NCBI GenBank assembly: GCA_016782865.1
Contig: JADHXR010000069.1
Location: 1 to 38,829 of the forward strand
From: Phycisphaerae bacterium
GTDB taxonomy: Bacteria; Planctomycetota; Phycisphaerae; Sedimentisphaerales; Anaerobacaceae
Length of the DNA stretch: 38,829 nucleotides
Reading direction: 5' to 3'
Shown here: positions 33,286 through 38,829 of the stretch, in pieces
Numbering within the stretch: position 1 is the stretch's first letter
Layout: every line of letters begins with the position of its first letter
Program-made: the position numbers and the translations under genes
Notes under the pieces: generated by a model
Told to the model about the DNA's origin: nothing
The model's database searches: none
Seen by the model: the letters and a program-made list of their open reading frames with translations, nothing else

Positions 33286-33547
33286 AAACCGCATAGGGTA
33301 AGACCTCCTCGCTGATTACACGGGTGCCAATATTCACGCTCGCAGCGGCAGTTCAGTCAGTACTGAGAATCTCCCCTGAAATGAGCGATGCGTTAGAAAC
33401 ATCCACGCAAACACGTCGCTCTTCCTGCGTTTATTGCGACACCGTATGCTGACCCTGTCGGAAAATCAGTGAAATTGAGATGAGATTCTGATACCATAGT
33501 ACTTGAAGTGTACAGGACTATTTTACTGAAGTGTATATGGGAAATCC
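33286..33547. other. intergenic stretch without recognised gene
   Basis: Nothing codes convincingly here. The bases run from the H-X9-DG gene to an IS200-type scrap, and the whole gap to the kinase gene (33286-33677) appears AT-richer than the kinase. I saw no terminator hairpin or tRNA. Confidence 0.45.
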
Positions 33548-33646
33548 CAGCTTAGTAGCACTTTTGCCTTTGATGAAACCTAGTGCTTCCGATACAGAAT
33601 ATTTGGGCTGTATCGACAATGCAATGTAGATATGATGAGGATGATG
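33548..33646 (-). mobile_element. fragment of an IS200-family transposase
   Basis: On the minus strand 33 codons read HHPHHIYIALSIQPKYSVSE then ALGFIKGKSATKL. This matches the Y1 (HUH) transposase of IS200-type elements around the HxH motif and the PPKYSVS...GFIKGKSA segment (usual form DHVHLCLSIPPKYSVS). The catalytic tyrosine region and the rest of the roughly 140-residue protein are absent. The scrap ends 31 bases before the kinase gene. The match is short but specific. Confidence 0.72.
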
Positions 33647-33677
33647 CTTGCCTGGATTACCACAGGAAAAGAAGACT

Positions 33678-35009
33678 ATGGCCCGTTCAACTGATAGAAC
33701 AAGGATCAAGACAACCGGCTCGTCGAGTCTGGCCCTCAAGCGCGGGCGCAAACTGGGCAAGTATCGCCTGGCCAAATACCTTGGCGAAGGTGGCAGTTGC
33801 GAGGTATGGAAGGCCCGGGACAGCGTCGAGGGGATCTGGGTCGCCCTGAAGATACCGCTGGCCGACACCCACGGCAAGCGCGACAACCAGGCCCTGCTCC
33901 GCGAAATCAGGCTGGTCGCGCTACTGCGCCATCCCCACATTATGCCGGTCAAGAACGCCGACATCATCGGCGACCACGCCGTGTTGGCGACCGAATTGTC
34001 GGTCGGCACGCTGGACGATTGCTCCAGGCCCATGTCCGTGCGCAGGATCCTTTCGATTGCCGCCCAGGTTCTTGACGGCCTGGCTTACGCCCACCGCAAA
34101 CGCATGGTCCATTGCGACGTTACGCCGGGCAATATCTTTCTCTTTCCGAACGGCCGAGCCGCACTCGGCGATTTCGGCATCGGCCTGCAAGTCAAAGGCC
34201 GGATGCGGACCGTCGACGATTTTGGTACGCCCGGTTACGTTGCTCCCGAGCAGGCTTACGGCAGGCCTACGTATCGCAGCGATTGTTTCGCCGTAGCGTT
34301 GATCCTCTACGAGTACATCACCGGCTTTCTGCCCAGGTGGCCCTTCCGCTGGCCTGCCCGGGGCCACGAGCGCCTCCGCGAAAGAACCAGCCTGGCATTT
34401 GTCGGCTTTATCAAGCAGGCCCTTACGATCGATCCGGCCAAGCGGTTCGCAAACGCCGAGAAGATGCGCTCGGCCCTGCTCGCCGCCGTTCCCAGGAATC
34501 TCAAGCTCGCCACGGCTGTCAGATCGCCCGGCGCGAACAAGCTCGACTGGCAGAAGATGCGCCGCGGAGCCTTTATCAAGCGCTACCGCGCGGTCGTGCC
34601 GATCATCTTCCGCTGCGCCGACTGCGGCGAGCCGATCGCCGAGAGCATGTTGATCTGCCCGTGGTGCGGCAGTGACCATAACCGTTTCGATACTGATACG
34701 CCGTTGAGCCATGTCTGCACGCGCTGCCACAAGGGCGTCGTGGCCGAGTGGCCGTTCTGCCCGTGGTGTTTCGGCCCGGGCTTCGCCTCGCCTGCCACCA
34801 CTAGGACGGCGGGTGTGCGCTACCACAGCCGGTGCAGGCACTGCGACGGCAGACTCACGCGATTCATGCGCTATTGTCCCTGGTGTCGCCGCAAGGTCCG
34901 ACAGCCCTGGCAAGTCCGGCCATTCCCGGAAGTCTGCACGAGTTGCGGCTGGTCGGTGGACTCGGCCTTCTGGAATCATTGTCCCTGGTGTAAACAAAGT
35001 CTTGTCTGA
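33678..35009 (+). CDS. Ser/Thr protein kinase with four C-terminal zinc ribbons
   Basis: The 443-residue protein has a kinase domain at about 25-285: glycine loop GEGGSCEVW (from Gly36), VALKI (Lys58), REIRLVALLRHPHI, catalytic loop HCDVTPGN (Asp147, Asn152, with Thr149 where Lys is usual), GDFGIG (Asp165), and GTPGYVAPEQAYG. After a linker come four double-CxxC modules, each with CPWC: FRCADCG...ICPWCG, VCTRCH...FCPWCF, RCRHCD...YCPWCR and VCTSCG...HCPWCK. No membrane helix is visible, so it should be cytoplasmic, unlike PknB-type receptors. ATG 33678 is chosen over TTG 33648. A PP2C gene follows directly, so the two should set a reversible phosphorylation state. Base composition is visibly GC-rich compared with neighbours on both sides. 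Confidence 0.9.
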   Translation: MARSTDRTRIKTTGSSSLALKRGRKLGKYRLAKYLGEGGSCEVWKARDSVEGIWVALKIPLADTHGKRDNQALLREIRLVALLRHPHIMPVKNADIIGDHAVLATELSVGTLDDCSRPMSVRRILSIAAQVLDGLAYAHRKRMVHCDVTPGNIFLFPNGRAALGDFGIGLQVKGRMRTVDDFGTPGYVAPEQAYGRPTYRSDCFAVALILYEYITGFLPRWPFRWPARGHERLRERTSLAFVGFIKQALTIDPAKRFANAEKMRSALLAAVPRNLKLATAVRSPGANKLDWQKMRRGAFIKRYRAVVPIIFRCADCGEPIAESMLICPWCGSDHNRFDTDTPLSHVCTRCHKGVVAEWPFCPWCFGPGFASPATTRTAGVRYHSRCRHCDGRLTRFMRYCPWCRRKVRQPWQVRPFPEVCTSCGWSVDSAFWNHCPWCKQSLV

Positions 35010-35031
35010 AAAACTGCAAAACGAGAACGAA

Positions 35032-35814
35032 GTGACAGTGCCGCCGGAAATCACTCCGGCTCCCTCCGGTCCTTTTCGCTGGGCCGCCGAGACCGATGCC
35101 GGCAAGATCCGTCCTCAGAACGAGGACACGTTCTTCGCCGACCCCGAGACCGCCCTGTTCGTCGTATCCGACGGCATGGGCGGCCATCGCGGCGGGGCCC
35201 TTGCATCCGGCATTATAAGTGAGGACTTGCCCGTAATGATCGAAAACGCCCTCGACAGGCTAAAGGTCGGCACCACCCGAACGGTGAGGTCTCTGCTCGA
35301 AAGAGCGATCGCCGAGCAGAGCCGACAGGTGCAGCTCGAAGGGACCAGCGAGACGGGTTACGAGGACATGGGAGCGACCCTGGTCATCGCCCTGCTCAGA
35401 AAGAGACGTTGCTTCGTCGCCAACGTCGGCGACAGCCGGGCGTACAGGCTGCGCGCAGGCCGGTTCACGCAACTGACCCGCGACCACTCGGTGGTTTCCG
35501 AACTGATCGAACGCGGTCATATCAGCCCCGACGAGGCGCTCGACCACGCCGCCAGCGGCCAGTTGACGCACTACATCGGCATGGGAGAAAAAGTGCGTTC
35601 TCATGTCCGTTCGTTCGCTATCATGAAGAACGATCGCATCCTGCTCTGCACCGACGGCCTGACCGACATGGTCGGCAACCGTGACATCGCCGGCATTCTA
35701 AAGGCCGAGGCCGATCCTCAGGCCGCCTGCAAGTCGCTCGTCGCTGCGGCCAACCGCGCCGGCGGTCACGACAACATCACCGCACTTCTCATCGACTGGG
35801 TCGGCTCGGGGTAA
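35032..35814 (+). CDS. PP2C-family Ser/Thr protein phosphatase
   Basis: The 260-residue protein contains the PP2C motifs in order: AAETDAGKIRPQNEDTFF, VVSDGMGGH, GATLVIALL, ANVGDSRAYRLR, LTRDHSVVSEL, LLCTDGLTDMV and GGHDNITALLI. The aspartates in DAG, SDGMGG, TDG and HDN bind the two metal ions. There is no membrane helix. The start is uncertain: GTG 35032 or 35038 are reasonable, and TTG 35002 would overlap the kinase stop at 35007-35009. It reverses Ser/Thr phosphorylation, most simply that of the preceding kinase and its targets. The gene shares the high GC of the kinase, and the composition changes right after its stop. Confidence 0.92.
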   Translation: MTVPPEITPAPSGPFRWAAETDAGKIRPQNEDTFFADPETALFVVSDGMGGHRGGALASGIISEDLPVMIENALDRLKVGTTRTVRSLLERAIAEQSRQVQLEGTSETGYEDMGATLVIALLRKRRCFVANVGDSRAYRLRAGRFTQLTRDHSVVSELIERGHISPDEALDHAASGQLTHYIGMGEKVRSHVRSFAIMKNDRILLCTDGLTDMVGNRDIAGILKAEADPQAACKSLVAAANRAGGHDNITALLIDWVGSG

Positions 35815-35834
35815 CGCCGAGATTCCGAGCAAAC

Positions 35835-36101
35835 CAATTCCTCAGCTTTGATGAATCCCCAAATCTCGGTATACAGCGCATCGAACATCTCAGGGTTTGC
35901 GCGCTGAAAGACGTGCATCTGCTCGTGTATCATCAAACCGGCAAGTGACGAGACCGCCCTGTCCGGTGCCGTCTTGTACCGCGAGGCAAAGCGCCCGCAG
36001 ACGCCCTCGCAAAGAACAATGTGCCTGCCCTGGGTGTGGGGCAGCCCGCCTTCGATCTTGTTCGAGACTTTGAGAAAGCTCCACGGCGTTTCGGCGAAGC
36101 G
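35835..36101 (-). pseudogene. fragment with HEQMH zinc-peptidase-like motif
   Basis: In this minus-strand frame the 89 codons read FAETPWSFLKVSNKIEGGLP, HTQGRHIVLCEGVCGRF and GLMIHEQMHVFQRANPEMFD then ALYTEIWGFIKAEEL. The HExxH pattern with flanking hydrophobic residues suggests a metallopeptidase-like protein of the kind found in exported planctomycete proteins, but I cannot name a family. The frame is bounded by the PP2C 3' end on one side and a transposase on the opposite strand on the other, and it has no start codon of its own in context. It is best seen as an internal piece of a lost gene. Confidence 0.6.
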
Positions 36102-36749
36102 TGGAAATTTGTAAAGAAGCTCAAACAAAGGCACGCAGAACTGGTCGAACAAAGCTGTGATACGCTGATCGCCGACCGGGGATTGGATGATACGAAGTTG
36201 ATCGAGTTGTTGTGGGACGATTGCGGCATCAAGCCCGTGATCGGTATCCGCAACCTGTGGAAGGATGGAGAAGAAACCAAACTTCTCGATGGTCAAAATA
36301 ATGTGGTCTATGACTACCAGGGAAACGTTTACTGTTATTGTATGATGACCGGCTAGAGACGGTGCATGGCCTTTGGCGGCTTCGAGAAAGATCGACAGGC
36401 CTTGAAGTATCGTTGTCCTGCATCCCATTATGGCATTGACTGCAAAAGCTTTAACCGTTGCGCTGTGACCGGTGGTGTGCGTATCAAGCTGTTCCAAGAT
36501 CGGCGTGTGTTTACGCCGCTGGCCAGAAGCAGTTATCGTTGGAAGCAGACGTACAAGAAACGCTCATCGGTTGAGCGCGTCAACAGCCGGTTAGATATCT
36601 GTTTCTGTTTTGAGCAGCATTTTATCCGTGGTCACAAGAAGATGAATCTGCAAATAGGTTTGGCGTTGATAGTGATGTTGGCCATGGCGTTGGGCCGGGT
36701 GAAAGAAAAGCAGAAGGACAAGATAAGAAGTCTTATGCAGGCTGCGTGA
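36102..36749 (+). mobile_element. 5'-truncated DDE transposase with an internal stop codon
   Basis: The frame matches the C-terminal half of an IS1182/IS4-like DDE transposase: FVKKLKQRHAELVEQ, DTLIADRGLDDTKLIELLWD (with the second catalytic Asp), IKPVIGIRNLWKDG, YQGNVYCYC, then FGGFEKDRQALKYRCPASHY, RRVFTPLARSSYRWKQTYKK, RSSVERVNSRLDI (catalytic Glu) and the usual end LALIVMLAMALGRVKEKQ. A TAG at 36354-36356 interrupts it between CMMTG and RRCMAFGG. The N-terminal half is missing at the join with the minus-strand metallopeptidase scrap. No terminal inverted repeats or target duplication were found by eye. The element cannot transpose on its own. Confidence 0.85.
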
Positions 36750-36950
36750 CTGCTGCCGAACGAGATACTGCAGTGTTCAATAGCGTTTATCTGAGCGTTA
36801 CATCCATCGGTGTGTCAAAATCGGGCCTCATTGAGCCTATCATGAATCTCTGAGGTTGACAGAGCAGCCAATAAGACAATCTCACTTTGATTCGGTCCGT
36901 GAATTCGAGAAAAAATGCTTACAACGCAAATGGCTCTAATTGGAATTCTC
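36750..36950. other. spacer between transposase remnant and efflux operon
   Basis: No gene is visible. It may hold the right end of the transposable element, but I could not identify an inverted repeat. The AT content rises toward the promoter that follows. Confidence 0.4.
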
Positions 36951-36980
36951 TTGACATTAGCTGTCCTTTCTTGATATAAT
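36951..36980 (+). promoter_or_regulatory. near-consensus sigma-70-type promoter
   Basis: TTGACA (36951-36956) and TATAAT (36975-36980) are both perfect, 18 bases apart, in an AT-rich setting. The start codon of the efflux operon lies 26 bases after the -10 box, so transcription would begin only about 20 bases before the gene. It is the strongest promoter match in the window and would give high basal expression unless repressed. Confidence 0.8.
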
Positions 36981-36990
36981 ATTATCTTTT

Positions 36991-36996
36991 AGGAGG
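36991..36996 (+). promoter_or_regulatory. Shine-Dalgarno AGGAGG deciding the fusion-protein start
   Basis: AGGAGG lies nine bases before ATG 37006. A closer ATG at 37001 runs into a stop after four codons, so 37006 is the real start. Confidence 0.7.
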
Positions 36997-37005
36997 TGTG
37001 ATGAT

Positions 37006-37857
37006 ATGGTCGTGACAAGCGCATCAACGTACGTGTGCTCCTGGGTCATTTCTTCGGTGCTGCTCGCAGCCTCTGGAACCGTGTCTCCTGATACTCAAAT
37101 TGCGGCAATTACCGTCCCAAGCGCAGATGTGATGCTATCTTTTGTTCAGCCTGGTCGTATTGCCAAGATTCATTTCAAGGAGGGCGAGACGGTCCGGGCC
37201 GGAGATGCGTTGGTTCAATTAGATGATGCTGCCGATCAGATCCGGTTGGCACAGCTTAGGGCCGAAAGCGAGAATCTCACGCACATCCAGGCCGCCGAAG
37301 CCTCCCTGGCCCAAAAGCGGGTTGATCTCAAGAAAATCCAGACAGCAGCAGAACGCAATGCAGCAACAGAATTGGAGGTTGAGCATGCGAAGCTGGATGT
37401 GAGGATAGCCGATCTGTCGCTCAAAGTTGCGATATTCGAACATGAACAGGCACAGAGAAAATACGAAGAGGCCAAGATCCTGATTGACAATATGAGTCTG
37501 AAGAGTCCGATAGATGGCAGCATCGAAAAGATCGACGTGGAGACCGGCGAGTCGGTCAATGCCCTGGGCGACGTCGTCAGGGTCGTGCAGATTGATCCGC
37601 TCTGGATCGAGGTGCCCGTGCCTCTGACCAAAACCACAAATCTCAGGCGTGGAAATACTGCCCGAGTCGACTTTCAGGACCCTGACAAGATCTCCGTGGA
37701 TGGGACTATCGTCTTCATTGGGGCGGTCGCAGACGCAGCCAGCGACACGTTGAGGGTACGTGTGGAACTGCCGAACAAATCCAATCGGCCCGCCGGTGAA
37801 CATGTCAGAGTGACTTTTGAACCCTCGCAGAATAATCGTGAGGAAGCCAAGAGATGA
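37006..37857 (+). CDS. efflux membrane fusion protein (RND/HlyD periplasmic adaptor)
   Basis: The 283-residue protein starts with a signal peptide (residues 1-27) and shows the adaptor plan: a split lipoyl domain (FVQPGRIAKIHFKEGETVRA, GDALVQLDD), a coiled-coil hairpin of about 80 residues (about 82-160), the second lipoyl half (LKSPIDGSIEKIDVETGESV), and a beta-barrel part (WIEVPVPLTKTTNLRRGNTA). It is shorter than typical AcrA proteins and lacks much of the membrane-proximal domain. It would link an inner-membrane pump to an outer-membrane channel. Its stop codon overlaps the ATG of the following TolC-like gene (ATGA). No pump gene is visible in the window; it may lie beyond the right edge. 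Confidence 0.88.
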   Translation: MVVTSASTYVCSWVISSVLLAASGTVSPDTQIAAITVPSADVMLSFVQPGRIAKIHFKEGETVRAGDALVQLDDAADQIRLAQLRAESENLTHIQAAEASLAQKRVDLKKIQTAAERNAATELEVEHAKLDVRIADLSLKVAIFEHEQAQRKYEEAKILIDNMSLKSPIDGSIEKIDVETGESVNALGDVVRVVQIDPLWIEVPVPLTKTTNLRRGNTARVDFQDPDKISVDGTIVFIGAVADAASDTLRVRVELPNKSNRPAGEHVRVTFEPSQNNREEAKR

Positions 37858-38829
37858 GTTTTGACGCACATCACTTCTCTTTCGGCGGCAACGGGAATCC
37901 TGGCGAGCAACGAAATTCAACTGCCATCGCCGGCTGCAGGAATTCTGCCGTCCTGTCGGTGTTGTTCGTTGTGTTTCAGCTAACAGGCTGCGTCTCTGAC
38001 AAAGTAGATGAGCAAGGCAGCCTGACCTCCTACCAACAGACGTTGGCCGATCAGGGCCCGCAAGAGCGAGCCGATACCGAAGGTCGCAATCCTCACCAGC
38101 CCTTGGACCTGCTCAGGCCGGCTCCTTCTGCTACAGGATCTATCACCGAAGATCGGGAACGACCCCAACCTCCGGATCCGCCCGAGCCAGTTCCTCCTGC
38201 GGTGATAGTGCCGCCTGATGTCGAGATCGTTGAAGGGCCAGATGATGATGAGATCATTGAAGGGCCAGATAATACGCCCGAGCAAGACCCGTCCCAACCT
38301 CCGGAGCCGTCCGAGCAAGTTCCTCCTGCGGTGATAGTCCCGCCTGATGTCGAGATCGTTGAAGGGCCGGAGCAAGACCCATCCCAACCTCCGGAGTCGT
38401 CCGAGCCGGTTACTCCCGCGGTAGTAGTACCGCCTGAGATCGAGATCGTTGCGGATCCTGTCACTGGCAGTAAGAGTGTTGAACTGACGGTCGAGCAAGC
38501 CGTAGCAAGGACCCTTGCGAACAGTCCAGAGATCAGAGTGGTAAGTTTCGATCCGCCAATTGCCAAGCAGGATATAACCAGGGCGGCTTCGGAGTTTGAC
38601 ATGACCGCCTTTGGGAGTCTGAACTATGATGACGAAGACAATCCTGCCAATAGCATATTTCAGCCAGGTGAATCGGAGGTTCAGACGTGGGAGTCGGGAG
38701 TCAAGCAGAAGGGCCTGACCGGTTTGGAGTGGTCGCTCAGCTACGGTTTGACACGCAGTTGGGATGATCTGGTGGGCAGAACGCTGCCCACTCGTTACGA
38801 GCCGATGCTCAGCTTTCAGTTGAAGCAGC
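37854..38829 (+). CDS. TolC-like outer-membrane efflux lipoprotein with repeat-rich linker (partial, runs off the window)
   Basis: The frame is open from ATG 37854 to the end of the window (325 codons). After a long N-terminal segment comes a lipobox-like LTGC (Cys46), although its position is late for a signal peptide. A Pro/Glu/Asp-rich linker of three imperfect repeats (about residues 103-200) follows. From about residue 205 the sequence resembles the start of a TolC-family protein: LTVEQAVARTLANSPEIRVV, then TRAASEFDMTAFGSLNY and LTGLEWSLSYGLTRSW. Planctomycete TolC homologs often carry such extra N-terminal parts. The gene is translationally coupled to the membrane fusion protein. The barrel and tunnel regions lie outside the window. 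Confidence 0.82.
   Translation, partial: MSFDAHHFSFGGNGNPGEQRNSTAIAGCRNSAVLSVLFVVFQLTGCVSDKVDEQGSLTSYQQTLADQGPQERADTEGRNPHQPLDLLRPAPSATGSITEDRERPQPPDPPEPVPPAVIVPPDVEIVEGPDDDEIIEGPDNTPEQDPSQPPEPSEQVPPAVIVPPDVEIVEGPEQDPSQPPESSEPVTPAVVVPPEIEIVADPVTGSKSVELTVEQAVARTLANSPEIRVVSFDPPIAKQDITRAASEFDMTAFGSLNYDDEDNPANSIFQPGESEVQTWESGVKQKGLTGLEWSLSYGLTRSWDDLVGRTLPTRYEPMLSFQLKQ
38158..38455 (+). repeat. three imperfect tandem repeats encoding Pro/Glu-rich 30-residue units
   Basis: The unit contains QPPEPSEPVPPAVIVPPDVE followed by IVEGP. Copies begin near 38158, 38287 and 38377. The second-to-third distance is 90 bases, and the first copy has an extra 39 bases from a local duplication of the IVEGP segment. 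All spacings keep the reading frame. Confidence 0.85.

Noticed and set aside
33921..35105. 394-codon minus-strand frame opposite the kinase
   Set aside because: High GC keeps antisense frames open. The plus strand has complete kinase motifs and the antisense product has none.
38158..38455. CRISPR-like array
   Set aside because: Units are contiguous, in frame and translated, with no unique spacers.
38093..38602. Ser/Gly-rich repetitive minus-strand frames
   Set aside because: They are antisense to the Pro/Glu repeats of the TolC-like gene, which explains their periodicity.

Overview
The window comes from a bacterium, most likely a Planctomycetota of the Phycisphaerae type. The best clues are a membrane-anchored H-X9-DG-type protein next to an ECF sigma factor remnant, a Ser/Thr kinase with zinc ribbons paired with a PP2C phosphatase, and medium GC with long stretches of decayed genes. 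This placement is an inference from gene content; there is no rRNA or other decisive marker.

Left part (1-10384, + strand): envelope stress, copper and sulfur. The end of a DnaJ/CbpA co-chaperone and its CbpM modulator lead into an HtrA/DegP periplasmic protease and a SpoIIAA-like protein. Next come a chimeric copper-type gene (TolC N-terminus joined to a multicopper oxidase C-terminus and a heavy-metal-binding tail) and a YHS lipoprotein. A compact sulfur operon follows: an exported persulfide-dioxygenase-like protein with three rhodanese domains, then a YeeE/YedE thiosulfate-type transporter split over two genes, the second of which carries three more rhodanese domains. A site-2 protease with CBS domains and a tiny membrane protein close the run.

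Middle part (10504-30126): membrane and ion homeostasis. It holds an MgtA-type Mg2+ P-ATPase, MprF, an MscS channel, a TVP38/VTT protein, CorA, a large MscK-like channel, LapA, a TM-helix mechanosensitive-type protein, cardiolipin synthase and 4-alpha-glucanotransferase. Between the intact genes lies unusual debris: a frameshifted zinc ribbon, a 5' piece of gpmA, a lipoprotein start joined to an MscS end, a duplicated mscS/corA boundary flanking mscK as direct repeats, an internally deleted MFS gene whose start appears mutated, a tRNA-Leu-like relic and an MscS C-terminal piece.

Right part (30300-38829): a CNNM/CBS protein follows a truncated paralog. Then come the region 4 remnant of an ECF sigma factor in front of the H-X9-DG protein, an IS200-type scrap, a GC-rich kinase/phosphatase pair, a HEQMH metallopeptidase-like fragment abutting a decayed DDE transposase, and, behind a near-consensus promoter, an efflux operon (membrane fusion protein plus a TolC-like lipoprotein with a repeat-rich linker) that runs off the window.

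The two most notable themes are the rhodanese-rich sulfur module and the many deletion scars. Two of those scars left open, in-frame chimeric or shortened proteins. I found no clearly new defence or mobile system, no CRISPR array and no convincing intact tRNA.
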